Notes under the pieces: generated by a model | What the model saw: the letters and a program-made list of their open reading frames with translations, nothing else | What the model was told of the DNA's origin: nothing | The model's database searches: none | Source: Aquariibacter albus | GTDB taxonomy: Bacteria > Pseudomonadota > Gammaproteobacteria > Burkholderiales > Burkholderiaceae_C | Direction of reading: 5' to 3' | NCBI RefSeq assembly: GCF_014145335.1 | Contig: NZ_JACIVI010000001.1 | Coordinates: 1,426,001-1,490,000, forward strand | DNA: 64,000 bases | Part shown: piece by piece, positions 16,604-26,323 of the stretch | How the letters are laid out: every line of letters starts with the position of its first letter | How positions within the stretch are numbered: position 1 is the stretch's first letter | Translations under genes and position numbers: made by a program

Positions 16604-17373
16604 AGCCGGTCGTGCTGATTCCGGCGCGGATGGCCTCCAGCCGCCTGCCCGGCAAGCCGCTTGCCGACCTGGCGGGCAAGCCGATGGTGGTGCGCGTGGC
16701 CGAACGGGCTGCACGGGCCGATGCCGCCCGCGTGGTGGTGGCCGCGGACGATGCACGCATCCTCGCGGCCTGCGGAGCCCACGGCATCGAAGCCGTGATG
16801 ACCCGCACCGACCATCCGACCGGCAGCGACCGCCTGGCGGAGGCCTGCGCCCTGCTCGGCCTGGACGATGCGGCCGTCGTCGTCAACGTGCAGGGCGACG
16901 AGCCGCTGATCGACCCCGCCCTGATCGATGCCTGCGCGCGGCTGCTGGCCGAACGGGACGAATGCGTCATGGCCACCGCGGCCCATGCCATCGACAGCGT
17001 CGAGGAGTATCTGAACCCGAACGTGGTCAAGGTCGTCTGCGACCGCCTGGGCCGCGCGCTGACGTTCTCACGCGCGCCGCTGCCCTGGTGGCGCGATGGC
17101 CACGCCAACGGGGTGCACCGGCTGCCCGAGCCGGCCCCCTTGCGCCACATCGGCCTGTACGCCTACCGCGTCGGCTTCCTGCGGCGCTACCCGCTGCTTC
17201 AGGCCTGCGCCCTGGAGGCGACCGAGTCGCTGGAACAGCTGCGCGTGCTCTGGCACGGGGAGCGCATCGCCGTGCATGTGGGCGCGGGCCGGCCGGGGCC
17301 GGGCGTCGACACGCCCGAGGATCTGGCCCGCGTGCGCCGCCTGTTCGTCGAGGGCGCCGGGCTGCTGTCGTAA
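16600..17373 (+). CDS. kdsB: 3-deoxy-manno-octulosonate cytidylyltransferase
   Basis: KdsB activates KDO to CMP-KDO for inner-core lipopolysaccharide. The 257-aa protein shows the nucleotidyltransferase start [24 protein letters not shown] with the catalytic acidic residue, and [14 protein letters not shown]. It overlaps the Trm112 gene by 4 nt (ATGA). The length matches the family (about 250 aa). Confidence 0.96.
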   Translation: MKPVVLIPARMASSRLPGKPLADLAGKPMVVRVAERAARADAARVVVAADDARILAACGAHGIEAVMTRTDHPTGSDRLAEACALLGLDDAAVVVNVQGDEPLIDPALIDACARLLAERDECVMATAAHAIDSVEEYLNPNVVKVVCDRLGRALTFSRAPLPWWRDGHANGVHRLPEPAPLRHIGLYAYRVGFLRRYPLLQACALEATESLEQLRVLWHGERIAVHVGAGRPGPGVDTPEDLARVRRLFVEGAGLLS

Positions 17374-17395
17374 GCAGGACACAGGAATGCGGGTG

Positions 17396-17401
17396 CTATC
17401 C
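17396..17401 (+). promoter_or_regulatory. Candidate extended -10 (TGCTATCCT) for adk
   Basis: TATCCT preceded by TGC lies 81 nt before the adk start, after kdsB. A small GC hairpin (17415-17430) and a run of seven T (17436-17442) follow, so the adk leader may contain a short terminator-like structure. Confidence 0.35.
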
Positions 17402-17422
17402 TCGCCCGAGGTTTGCGCCTGA

Positions 17423-18136
<714 letters not shown>

Positions 18137-18178
18137 TCCACCGCGGGGCGGGCGCAGCGCCGGCCCCCAGAAAGAAGA

Positions 18179-18209
18179 AACCCCGCCCGCCGTGAGGCGG
18201 ACGGGGGTT
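18179..18209 (-). terminator. Terminator between adk and ubiD
   Basis: An 11-bp GC-rich stem with one mismatch and a GTGA/TCAC loop is followed on the minus strand by TTTCTTCTTTCT, a good U-rich tract for transcription arriving from ubiD. On the plus strand the U-tract is weak, so it may end adk less efficiently. Confidence 0.65.
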
Positions 18210-18214
18210 GCGAC

Positions 18215-18390
18215 CGGAGTCGCTGGCGGTCTGCCGAACCGGACGGAGGGGCCGGGTATCAGGCCGCGGAGGCCCAGGGATGGACCTCGGTGCATGCCCT
18301 GGATGGGCGAACCCATCTTGCGACCGCCCCCCGGTCCTGACCAGCGGGGTTTGACTATCGGCCCGGCCCGCGCCTGCCGGTCCGGGCTAT
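18215..18390. other. Gene-free spacer between adk and ubiD with stable hairpins
   Basis: No ORF here is credible. On the minus strand there is a 6-bp UUCG-loop hairpin (18301-18316, GATGGG/CCCATC), an enclosing CAGGG/CCCTG pair further along, and two copies of CGGTCGCAA (about 18318 and 18210). It could be the 3' UTR of ubiD or an unrecognised small RNA. I do not recognise a known RNA family. Confidence 0.3.
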
Positions 18391-18393
18391 GCC

Positions 18394-19971
18394 TCAAGGG
18401 CGATCCAGGCCCAGGCCGGCCACGATGCCCTCGACACGCCGCGTGACCTCGGGGGACATGCTGAGCGCACGACCCCACTCCCGCTCGGTTTCGCCCGGCC
18501 ATTTGTTCGTTGCATCCAGGCCCATCTTGCCGCCCAGGCCACTGACCGGGCTGGCGAAATCCAGGTAGTCGATGGGTGTCTGCGGCACCAGGGTGGTGTC
18601 GCGCACCGGGTCCATCCGCGTGGTGATGGCCCAGATCAGCTCCTTCCAGTCGCGCACGTTGACGTCCTCGTCGGTGACGACGATGAACTTCGTGTACATG
18701 AACTGCCGCAGGAAGCTCCACAGTCCGAACATCAGCCGCTTGGCATGGCCGGGGTAGGCCTTCTTGATGCTGATCGCGGCCAGGCGGTAGCTGCAGCCCT
18801 CGGGCGGCAGGTAGAAATCGACGATCTCCGGAAACTGCTTCTGCAGGATGGGCACGAAGACCTCGTTGAGCGCGACACCGAGGATGGCGGGCTCGTCGGG
18901 CGGCTTGCCGGTGTAGGTGGAGTGGTAGATCGCCTGGTGGCGGCGCGTCAGGCGCTGCAGCTCGACGACGGGGAACCAGTCCTGCTCGTTGTAATAGCCG
19001 GTGTGGTCGCCGAAGGGGCCTTCGAGCGCATGCAGGTAGCCGCCCTTCTCCTTCAGCGGCACCCCATCGGCGCTGTGCCCGACGAAGCCGGCGGCGGCCG
19101 GCGGGATGTGTCCCTCCAGCACGATCTCGGCGCTGGCGGGCACCTGCAGCCAGCGACCGGCCTCGCCGACCGCGGTGTCGACCACCTCGGTACGGCTGCC
19201 GCGAAGCAGGCCGGCAAACTGGTACTCGCCCAGGGTGTCGGGCACCGGCGTGACGGCGCCGAGGATGGTCGCCGGGTCGGCCCCGAGCGCCGTGACCACC
19301 GGGAAAGGCTGGCACGGATTCGCCAGTGCGAAGTCGCGGAAATCGAGGGCACCGCCGCGATGCGCCAGCCAGCGCATGATGGTCTGGCGCGGGCCGATCT
19401 TCTGCTGGCGGTAGATGCCGAGGTTCTGGCGCGCACGCGCGTTCGGAACCGATTGCGGCCCGCGGGTGACGACCAGGCCCCAGGTGATCAGCGGGCCGGC
19501 GTCGCCGGGCCAGCAGGTCTGGATGGGCAGTTCGCCGAGGTCGATCTCGGCGCCTTCGAGCACCTCGTCCTGACAGGGCGCGCGGCGCAGGCGCTCGGGC
19601 TTCATCGACCACAGGGCCTTGCCCAGCTGCAGCAACTTGCCGGCGTCCTTCAGGCCCCGCGGCGGCTCGGGCTCCTTGAGGCTGGCCAGCAGCTGGCCGA
19701 TCGTGCGCAGTTCCCCGACCTCGTCGGCCCCCATGCCCAGCGCGACCCGACGGGGGGTGCCGAAAAGGTTGGCCAGGACCGGCGTGGCGCCGGGCCGGGA
19801 ACCCGGCGTTTCACAAGGGGTCTCGAAAAGCAGCGCGGGGCCTGCGGCACGCAGCGTGGCGTCGGCAATCGCCGTCATCTCCAGCCGGGGAGAGACTGGC
19901 TCGCGGATGCGGCGCAGCTCGCCGCCAGCTTCCAATCCTTGAATGAAGTCCCGCAAATCCCGGTATTTCAT
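18394..19971 (-). CDS. ubiD: 4-hydroxy-3-polyprenylbenzoate decarboxylase
   Basis: UbiD removes the carboxyl group of the ubiquinone precursor using prenylated FMN. The 525-aa protein has the family start [14 protein letters not shown], the prFMN-site region [18 protein letters not shown] and [10 protein letters not shown], and the conserved [18 protein letters not shown]. The prenyltransferase partner UbiX is not in the window. The gene stands alone on the minus strand, divergent from the lytic transglycosylase gene. Confidence 0.96.
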   Translation of the reverse strand: MKYRDLRDFIQGLEAGGELRRIREPVSPRLEMTAIADATLRAAGPALLFETPCETPGSRPGATPVLANLFGTPRRVALGMGADEVGELRTIGQLLASLKEPEPPRGLKDAGKLLQLGKALWSMKPERLRRAPCQDEVLEGAEIDLGELPIQTCWPGDAGPLITWGLVVTRGPQSVPNARARQNLGIYRQQKIGPRQTIMRWLAHRGGALDFRDFALANPCQPFPVVTALGADPATILGAVTPVPDTLGEYQFAGLLRGSRTEVVDTAVGEAGRWLQVPASAEIVLEGHIPPAAAGFVGHSADGVPLKEKGGYLHALEGPFGDHTGYYNEQDWFPVVELQRLTRRHQAIYHSTYTGKPPDEPAILGVALNEVFVPILQKQFPEIVDFYLPPEGCSYRLAAISIKKAYPGHAKRLMFGLWSFLRQFMYTKFIVVTDEDVNVRDWKELIWAITTRMDPVRDTTLVPQTPIDYLDFASPVSGLGGKMGLDATNKWPGETEREWGRALSMSPEVTRRVEGIVAGLGLDRP

Positions 19972-20004
19972 GCTTATGCGGAATGAACCGCGGCTTCTTT
20001 ATGG

Positions 20005-20034
20005 TTGACAGGTTATTTGAAGCGTCCCTAGACT
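20005..20034 (+). promoter_or_regulatory. Sigma-70 type promoter for the lytic transglycosylase gene
   Basis: TTGACA (20005-20010) is a perfect -35. It is followed after 18 bp by TAGACT (20029-20034), a 4/6 match to the -10. Transcription would begin near 20041 and give a leader of about 165 nt. Confidence 0.6.
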
Positions 20035-20057
20035 GCGGGCCGTCCCTAGGGATAACC

Positions 20058-20077
20058 CGCGCCACGGTCGTGGCGCG
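20058..20077. repeat. Inverted repeat in the transglycosylase leader
   Basis: Nine-bp arms CGCGCCACG and CGTGGCGCG flank a 2-nt centre, about 20 nt after the predicted transcription start. It could be a 5' UTR hairpin or an operator. Confidence 0.4.
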
Positions 20078-20206
20078 ACGCTGCCGATGGTCCCAACCCG
20101 GGGGTCCGCCTGTTTGAGGCCGACCCGTTCCACCCGCCGGGGGATTATCGAATGGGGGGTGCAGACGGATCGTTCCGTCCCGCGACCACCCCAGGAAAGG
20201 AGAGAC

Positions 20207-21217
20207 ATGACAGCGTTCCAAGCCACACCGAAGGCGGGCGCGGCCCCTGGCCTCGCCCTCCGGCGGTCCGGTCAGGCCCTCATCCGCCCGATCGCGCTCT
20301 TTTTGAAAGATGCAGGCCAGGGCCTGCTCGAGGTCTGCCACAACTCCTTTGCGCTGCTGGGCCTGGGCGTGGTGGCGGCGAGTCTTTTCCTGGCGGGCCG
20401 GCCGGAGCTTCGCGCCTCGCTGGAGCTGCGGGCGCTGGGCTGGCTGCAAGTCCGGCAGGACCTTCGCTCGGAGGCCGATCCGAACGTCACCGTGGCGCTG
20501 GCAGAGCTCGGCGCGGCCGAGCGGGTGACCGCCGCCGACCCCGGTTCGCTGACCCGGCAGCAGGCCGCCATCGCGCAGTGGCTGTCGCGCCGCTACCGGG
20601 TGGCCCCCGAGCCGGTCAGCCGCCTGGTGCAGGAAGCCTGGGAAGTGGGCCGCCGCGCGAACCTGGATCCGACCTTGATCCTCGCGGTGATCGCGATCGA
20701 GTCGCGCTTCAACCCCTTCGCGCAGAGCCCGGTGGGCGCCCAGGGCCTGATGCAGGTCATGACCCGCGTGCACGACGAGAAGTACGAGAACTTCGGCGGC
20801 ACCCTGGCCGCCCTGGATCCCCTGGCCAACCTGCGGGTCGGCGTGCAGGTGCTCAAAGAGGCGATCGACCGCAGCGGCTCGGTCGAGGGCGGGCTCAAGC
20901 ATTACGTGGGCGCGGCCAACCTGGAGACCGACGGGGGCTACGCGAGCAAGGTGCTCTCCGAGCAGTCGATGCTGCAACGCGTGGCCGGCGGTCGCCAAGT
21001 CACCCTGCTCAGCCCGCATGCCCTGCCGCCGCGGCGGACCCCTGCGCCGGCGGGTGGCGCGGCCTCGGCAGGCGGCAGCCGTCCGACCGGTTCGCAGCCG
21101 CAGAACAGCCCGGCGGACGGCAGCGAGGGCAGCGAGGGCAGCCGCTCGATCACGCTGCTGATGCCGCTTCAGAGTCCGCCGATGGCGGTGTTGCAGCAGC
21201 TTGCATCCTCGCGCTGA
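20207..21217 (+). CDS. Membrane-anchored lytic transglycosylase, SLT domain
   Basis: This enzyme cuts the glycan strand of peptidoglycan and forms 1,6-anhydro ends. The 336-aa protein has an N-terminal membrane segment (SFALLGLGVVAASLFLAG, about residues 47-64), then a lysozyme-like domain (about 150-260). The catalytic glutamate is in AVIAIESRFNPFAQS, followed by GAQGLMQVM and GGLKHYVGA. The C-terminal 70 residues are Pro/Gly/Ser-rich and carry short SEG repeats. The ATG at 20207 follows AGGAAAGGAGA, a strong ribosome binding site; an upstream in-frame codon at 20087 lies within the predicted leader. Confidence 0.9.
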   Translation: MTAFQATPKAGAAPGLALRRSGQALIRPIALFLKDAGQGLLEVCHNSFALLGLGVVAASLFLAGRPELRASLELRALGWLQVRQDLRSEADPNVTVALAELGAAERVTAADPGSLTRQQAAIAQWLSRRYRVAPEPVSRLVQEAWEVGRRANLDPTLILAVIAIESRFNPFAQSPVGAQGLMQVMTRVHDEKYENFGGTLAALDPLANLRVGVQVLKEAIDRSGSVEGGLKHYVGAANLETDGGYASKVLSEQSMLQRVAGGRQVTLLSPHALPPRRTPAPAGGAASAGGSRPTGSQPQNSPADGSEGSEGSRSITLLMPLQSPPMAVLQQLASSR

Positions 21218-21444
21218 GGGCTCGCCGGCAAGCCCGGCGATTCAGCGGTGCTTATCCGGGCCGTCACAATCCCTGAGGCCAGGCTCGCAGAGCCTGCCGC
21301 TACACTGATTTCACCCTGCCGAGCCCTCGGCACACGGTCTTGCCAGGGTGCCGGCCGACACCGCGCCAGCGCTCCACGCCCGCTCTGCGGCGCGGAGGAA
21401 CTCGTCGGAACCCGCTCCCTTTGACACCCTTGATGGGACTCTCC

Positions 21445-22695
21445 ATGTTCGATCGCAGCACTTCGACCCTCGCCAACATCGACCCGGACCTCTGGGCAGC
21501 CATCCAGGCGGAAAACCACCGCCAGGAAGCGCACATCGAGCTGATCGCGTCGGAGAACTACACCTCGCCGGCCGTCATGCAGGCGCAGGGCACTCAGCTG
21601 ACCAACAAGTACGCCGAGGGCTACCCGGGCAAGCGCTACTACGGTGGCTGCGAGAACGTCGACGTGGTCGAGCAACTCGCCATCGACCGGCTCAAGCAGA
21701 TGTACGGCGCCGGCTTCGCCAACGTCCAGCCCAATTCCGGCTCGCAGGCCAACCAGGCGGTCTTCCTCGCCCTGCTCCAGCCCGGCGACACCATCCTGGG
21801 CATGAGCCTGGCCGAAGGCGGCCACCTCACCCACGGCATGGCGCTGAACATGTCGGGCAAGTGGTTCAAGGTCGTCAGCTACGGCCTCAACGCGGCCGAG
21901 GAGATCGACTACGACGCGATGGAGCGTCAGGCCCACGAGCACAAGCCCAAGCTGATCATCGCCGGCGCCTCGGCCTATGCCCTGCGCATCGACTGGGCGC
22001 GCTTCGCCAAGGTCGCCAAGGATGTTGGCGCCTACCTGATGGTCGACATGGCCCACTATTCGGGCCTGATCGCCGCAGGCGTCTACCCGAACCCGGTGCC
22101 CTTTGCCGACGTCGTCACCTCCACCACGCACAAGAGCCTGCGCGGCCCGCGCGGCGGCATCATCGTCACCAACAACGAAGAGATCGCCAAGAAGATCAAC
22201 AGCGCGGTCTTCCCGGGCCTGCAGGGTGGGCCCCTGATGCACGTCATCGCCGGCAAGGCCGTGGCCTTCCACGAGTGCCTGCAGCCCAGCTTCAAGGTCT
22301 ACCAGGAGCAGGTGCTCAAGAATGCCGCCGTCCTGGCCAACACCCTGATCGAGCGTGGCCTGCGCATCGTCAGCGGCCGGACCGAAAGCCATGTGATGTT
22401 GGTCGACCTGCGCGCCAAGGGCATCACCGGCAAGGACGCCGAGCGCGTGCTCGGCGAGGCCCACATCACCTGCAACAAGAACGGCATCCCCAACGACCCG
22501 CAGAAGCCGATGATCACCAGCGGCATCCGCCTGGGCTCGCCGGCCATGACCACCCGCGGCTTCAAGGAAGAGCAGGCCCGCCTGACCGCCCACCTGGTGG
22601 CCGACGTGCTGGATGCGCCGAACGATCCGGCCCGCATTGCCGAGGTGCGTGCCAAGGTCGAGGCCCTGACCCGCGACTTCCCGGTCTACCGCTGA
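21445..22695 (+). CDS. glyA: Serine hydroxymethyltransferase
   Basis: GlyA transfers the serine hydroxymethyl group to tetrahydrofolate, giving glycine and methylene-THF; it uses PLP. The 416-aa protein shows LIASENYTS, the Y-rich [15 protein letters not shown], and the PLP lysine K230 in [13 protein letters not shown]. The ATG at 21445 ([13 protein letters not shown]) is the usual start; an ATG 12 nt upstream is also in frame. A CTACACT element about 140 nt upstream may be the -10. nrdR follows, a common pair in this order of bacteria. Confidence 0.97.
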   Translation: MFDRSTSTLANIDPDLWAAIQAENHRQEAHIELIASENYTSPAVMQAQGTQLTNKYAEGYPGKRYYGGCENVDVVEQLAIDRLKQMYGAGFANVQPNSGSQANQAVFLALLQPGDTILGMSLAEGGHLTHGMALNMSGKWFKVVSYGLNAAEEIDYDAMERQAHEHKPKLIIAGASAYALRIDWARFAKVAKDVGAYLMVDMAHYSGLIAAGVYPNPVPFADVVTSTTHKSLRGPRGGIIVTNNEEIAKKINSAVFPGLQGGPLMHVIAGKAVAFHECLQPSFKVYQEQVLKNAAVLANTLIERGLRIVSGRTESHVMLVDLRAKGITGKDAERVLGEAHITCNKNGIPNDPQKPMITSGIRLGSPAMTTRGFKEEQARLTAHLVADVLDAPNDPARIAEVRAKVEALTRDFPVYR

Positions 22696-22790
22696 GCCCG
22701 TCCCGGCGGCCCCGCCGCCGCTGCTAAGCTTCGACGACCCGCCCGTGCGATCCCGCCCGGCGGGTCGTTTGTCTTGGAGTTCCGGCCCCC

Positions 22791-23234
22791 ATGCGCTGCC
22801 CCTTCTGCCAGCACGAAGACACCCAGGTCGTCGAGACCCGGGGCTCGGACGAGGGCACGGTGATCCGCAGGCGCCGCCGCTGTCCGTCCTGCGACAAGCG
22901 CTTCACGACCTACGAACGAGCGGAGCTGGCCATGCCCACCGTCGTGAAGAAGGATGGCACCCGGGTCGATTTCGACCGCGCGAAAGTGCGTGCCTCGATG
23001 CAGCTCGCGCTCCGCAAGCGCTCGGTCAGCATGGACCAGATCGATGCCGCCGTCGCCCGCATCGAAGAGGCGCTGCTGGCGGCCGGCGCCAATGAAACGC
23101 CCTCCAGCCGCATCGGCGAGCTGGTCATGCGCGAGCTGATGAAGCTCGACAAGGTCGCCTACGTGCGCTTTGCCTCCGTCTACCGCAGCTTCGAAGGCGT
23201 GGACGAATTCAGCCGCCTGATCCGCGAGATCTGA
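22791..23234 (+). CDS. nrdR: Transcriptional repressor NrdR
   Basis: NrdR senses ATP/dATP and represses ribonucleotide reductase genes. The 147-aa protein has the N-terminal zinc ribbon with C3, C6, C31 and C34 and the [18 protein letters not shown] segment, then an ATP-cone domain (about 49-139). Length and layout match the family exactly. It lies 95 bp after glyA. No obvious palindromic NrdR boxes were noticed in the window. Confidence 0.97.
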   Translation: MRCPFCQHEDTQVVETRGSDEGTVIRRRRRCPSCDKRFTTYERAELAMPTVVKKDGTRVDFDRAKVRASMQLALRKRSVSMDQIDAAVARIEEALLAAGANETPSSRIGELVMRELMKLDKVAYVRFASVYRSFEGVDEFSRLIREI

Positions 23235-23340
23235 GCCTCCCTAGTCCGTCGGGCCCCCTCCCCAGCGCGGGGGGACGTCGCCAGCCGGCCCGCAGCCTAA
23301 GGTGCAGCCAAGGCCCCGTCCTGGGGCCAGGGAGCGCACG

Positions 23341-23889
23341 ATGACGGGTCCGTCCCTGCAGACCGAAGGCGGTCTGACCCTGGTTGAACTGCTCGTTGCC
23401 CTGGCGGTTTCGAGCCTGCTGCTCGGCCTCGGCGCCCCCCCGTGGATCGACCACCTTGAGCGACGACGTCTCGAAGGTGGCCTGCAGCGCCTGCGCAGCG
23501 AGCTGCAGCTGCTGCGACAGGACGCACTGGCGCGCCAGCAGACGCTGCGCATGGGCTTTGCCGACAGCCCCGGACTCGGGAGCTGCACGATCAGCCACAC
23601 CGGTGCCGCTGGCGCATGCATCTGCAACCCGGCCACCGGTGGCGTCAGCTGCGGCTCCGGGGCCCAGGCGCTGCGCAGCCAGCACTGGCCGGCCGCCGAC
23701 CGGGTGCGCCTGGGCAGCAACGTGACCAGCCTGGCGGTGTCGCCCCTGCTCGGCACCGTCAGCCCCACGGCCACCCTGAAGCTCAGCGACAGCCGCGGCC
23801 GCGAGCTGCGCGCCGTGCTGAATGTGATGGGCCGGGTCCGCAGCTGCACGGCAGGTCATCCCAGCCTGCCGGGCCAGCCTGCCTGCTGA
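23341..23889 (+). CDS. Type IV minor pseudopilin, FimT/GspH-like
   Basis: This 182-aa prepilin-like protein starts with a short leader MTGPSLQTEGG followed by LTLVELLVALAVSSLLLGLG. That is the type III signal cut by PilD before the methylated N-terminal residue, with glutamate at position 5 of the mature form. The body resembles FimT/GspH, with a cysteine pair region (TGAAGACICNPATGGVSC) and a C-terminal Cys near the end. It is the first of five minor pilin genes in a row, all on the plus strand. Confidence 0.85.
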   Translation: MTGPSLQTEGGLTLVELLVALAVSSLLLGLGAPPWIDHLERRRLEGGLQRLRSELQLLRQDALARQQTLRMGFADSPGLGSCTISHTGAAGACICNPATGGVSCGSGAQALRSQHWPAADRVRLGSNVTSLAVSPLLGTVSPTATLKLSDSRGRELRAVLNVMGRVRSCTAGHPSLPGQPAC

Positions 23890-23898
23890 GGTGGGGCG

Positions 23899-24393
23899 AT
23901 GTCCGGCAGATCTCGAGGCATTCGACGGCCGGCAGGCTGGACCCTGGTCGAGCTGGCCGTCGTGCTGGGCCTGCTCACCCTGCTCAGCAGCCTGACCCTG
24001 CCGAGCTTCCTGGCCCAGCAACGCGAGGGCCGCCGCAGCGAAGCCCTCGGCCTGCTCATGGAGATCGAGCTGCGACAGACGCAGTGGCACGCCCTGAACG
24101 GCAGCTACAGCGCCAATCTCGGCAGTGCCGAGCTGGCCCTGGACCCGCACAACAGCCACAGCCTCCAGCTGCAAGCCCCGAGCGGACGCTACCGGATCGA
24201 GCTGCATGCGGTCGGCAGCGAGGGCTACCAGCTCCGGGCCATCGCCCAGGGCAGCCAGGATGCCGATCTGCCCTGCCGCTTGCTGGTGCTGGAGCAGGCT
24301 GCGCTGCACACACGCCGACTGGCCGGCCCGGCGCCCGAGGCCCTGCTCGATGCCACCAGCTCGCCGGGCGCACGGCGCTGCTGGAAGCTGTGA
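23899..24393 (+). CDS. Type IV pilin-like protein, PilE type
   Basis: This 164-aa protein has the prepilin signal PAG/WTLVELAVVLGLLTLLSS. The body contains QTQWHALNGSYSANLG, a pattern typical of PilE-like minor pilins (a residue run ending in YA/YS before the beta sheet). Two cysteines, in DADLPCRL and ARRCWKL, could form the C-terminal D-loop disulfide. It begins 9 nt after the FimT-like gene, and its stop overlaps the GTG start of the next gene. Confidence 0.85.
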   Translation: MSGRSRGIRRPAGWTLVELAVVLGLLTLLSSLTLPSFLAQQREGRRSEALGLLMEIELRQTQWHALNGSYSANLGSAELALDPHNSHSLQLQAPSGRYRIELHAVGSEGYQLRAIAQGSQDADLPCRLLVLEQAALHTRRLAGPAPEALLDATSSPGARRCWKL

Positions 24394-25019
24394 GGCTTGC
24401 GCCATCGGCCCGCGGGGCCACGCTGATCGAGCTGATGCTCGGCCTGACCCTGGCCGCGCTGCTGCTGGCGACTGCGCTGAGGCTGATGGCCGTCCAGATC
24501 GACACCTTCCTGCGCACGATGCGCGGCGTACAGCTCGACCAGGACCTGCGCGCGGCCAGCGATCTGATCGTGCGTGAGCTGCGCCGCGCCGGTCACTGGC
24601 CTGCGGCGCTCGACGGCGGCAGCACGCCGAATCCCCTGGGTGGCCTGCTGCTCGGCGGTACGCCGGGCAGCGCAGTCGTCGGCTACAGCTACGAGGAAGC
24701 GGGTGTTGCCCAGCACCGCGTGCTGCGGCTCAGCAGCAGCACGCTGCAGATGCAGCTGGGTCCGACGGCGAGCTTCCAGGCCCTGAGCGATCCGGCCGTC
24801 ACGCGGGTGCTGAGCTTCGAGCTGCTCCTGATCGCCCACAGCCAGCCGGCCTGGCTGGCCTGCGCGGGCTCCGCCAGCCCCGGGCTGCGCACGCCGCGGC
24901 AACTGGCCCTGCAGATCACCGCCGAGTCTCCCGTCGACCCCCGTGTGCGCGGCCAGGTCCGCACACGCATCCGGCTGCGCAATGACGCCCTTGCCACCCC
25001 GCCCACCTGCAGCAGCTGA
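24390..25019 (+). CDS. Type IV minor pilin, PilW-like
   Basis: Read from the GTG at 24390, which overlaps the previous stop (GTGA), this protein has 209 aa and the prepilin signal ARG/ATLIELMLGLTLAALLLA. The RVLSFELLLIAH and QLALQITAESP segments resemble PilW. The same frame stays open upstream, but only this start places the cleavage site near the N-terminus. It overlaps the next gene by 38 bp. Confidence 0.82.
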   Translation: MRLAPSARGATLIELMLGLTLAALLLATALRLMAVQIDTFLRTMRGVQLDQDLRAASDLIVRELRRAGHWPAALDGGSTPNPLGGLLLGGTPGSAVVGYSYEEAGVAQHRVLRLSSSTLQMQLGPTASFQALSDPAVTRVLSFELLLIAHSQPAWLACAGSASPGLRTPRQLALQITAESPVDPRVRGQVRTRIRLRNDALATPPTCSS

Positions 25020-26301
25020 ACGCGGGTTGGCCTCGCTCAGCCTCGGCAGCCTGCTGATGCTTGGTCTGCTGGTGCTGGGCGGACTCTTGCTGCAGGCTCA
25101 GCTGGCCGAGCTGCGCAGCGGCGAGCGCCAGCTGCGCACGCTTCAGGCCCGTGAAGCCGCCGAGGCCGGCCTGGCCTGGGCCCGTGTCCAGCTGAACCAT
25201 CCCCCGCTGACAGTCCCCGGTCTCTGCCCGGCCCCTGGACTGCGCGACCACCTGCTCCAGATCCCGGTCGGGACGGGCCCCCTGCTGCCACAGCCCCTGC
25301 ATCCTCCACCCCGCGCAGCCTGTCGCTTGGACCCGGAGGGACCGGTCTGCGACTGTCCGCCCCCGGCCTCGGGCCAGCTGCCGGCCGTCGCCGGATCCTC
25401 CCCCGGCTTCAGCGTGCGGCCGCAGGCCCTGGCCGCCTCTGCGGCGGCAGCCGGGGCGATGTTGCTGCGCATCGAGGGCTGCAGCGAAACCCGCCCGAGC
25501 TGCCTCGGCGGCAGCGGCGAGGAAGCGGGCGCACGGGCCGGCCTGACGGTTGGATTCCAGGCCCGGCCCCTGCTGCTGCGCCTGCCCCGCGCGGCCTTGA
25601 CGGCGGGCGGACGGGTACGGCTCTGCGCACCCGGTCGCCTGGAGAACCCGGAGCCTGCGGCCGGCGGCCTGCTCGTGCATGCCGGCCTGGCCCTGGCACG
25701 CCCCGGCGCAGCGGGTGGCCTGCCACCCTGCCCGGCGGACCTCCTGGTCTGTGTCAGCCCGCCCTGCCCCGGCCTGCTGCTGCAGGGTCTGGCGGGCCAA
25801 CCCGTCTGGGACACCCTGATCGGACCCGATGCCGGTCTGGCCACCCAGCTGGCCAGCTTCGAGGCCCTGAGCCTGCATCTGTTCGGACTCGACGTGCCCC
25901 GGCTGCGCCAAGCGCCGGGCATGGTCCGCCTTGCATCCTCGGATGCCACCGGCCTGCTGCCGCTGCGGGTGAGCCAGGGGGCCAGGCGCCTGTGGGTCGA
26001 AGGGCCTTTGACGCTGAACGCCCCGGGCGATCTCGGCTCGGCGACTTCGCCGCTGCTGCTGGTCGTCGAAGGCGCCGTTCACTGGCAGGGCGGTGGACGC
26101 CTGTTCGGCCTGCTGGTCGCCGACAGCCTGAACGTGGCCGGCGGCCCGGCCGAGGCCGAACTGCAGGGCGCCGTGCTGCTGCGGGGCGACCACGAGGCCC
26201 TGGGTCCGCTGCGTGTGCGCTACGACAGCGCCCTGCTGCTGCGGCTGCGCGCCCAGAGCAGTCTGCTGCTGCCCGTGGCCGGCAGCCTGCGCGACTTCTG
26301 A
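24982..26301 (+). CDS. PilX-like protein with a long beta-rich C-terminal domain
   Basis: The N-terminus (MTPLPPRPPAAAERGLASLS, then a long hydrophobic helix and LQAREAAEAGLAWARVQL) matches the PilX_N type of pilin-like protein. It lacks the glutamate at position 5. At 439 aa it is two to three times longer than PilX. The C-terminal half holds alternating hydrophobic strands such as LLVVEGAVHWQGGGRLFGLL and LNVAGGPAEAELQGAVLL, resembling polymer-forming or beta-solenoid domains. Seven cysteines cluster in the middle. It overlaps the PilW-like gene by 38 bp; the ATG at 24982 is the only start that retains the helix. Confidence 0.7.
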   Translation: MTPLPPRPPAAAERGLASLSLGSLLMLGLLVLGGLLLQAQLAELRSGERQLRTLQAREAAEAGLAWARVQLNHPPLTVPGLCPAPGLRDHLLQIPVGTGPLLPQPLHPPPRAACRLDPEGPVCDCPPPASGQLPAVAGSSPGFSVRPQALAASAAAAGAMLLRIEGCSETRPSCLGGSGEEAGARAGLTVGFQARPLLLRLPRAALTAGGRVRLCAPGRLENPEPAAGGLLVHAGLALARPGAAGGLPPCPADLLVCVSPPCPGLLLQGLAGQPVWDTLIGPDAGLATQLASFEALSLHLFGLDVPRLRQAPGMVRLASSDATGLLPLRVSQGARRLWVEGPLTLNAPGDLGSATSPLLLVVEGAVHWQGGGRLFGLLVADSLNVAGGPAEAELQGAVLLRGDHEALGPLRVRYDSALLLRLRAQSSLLLPVAGSLRDF

Positions 26302-26323
26302 GCGCAGGGCCGTGGAGCCCGCC

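Noticed and set aside
18215-18390. 6S RNA, SRP RNA or an SAH riboswitch in the adk/ubiD gap
   Set aside because: I compared it with the consensus segments I remember for these RNAs and found no match in sequence or fold.
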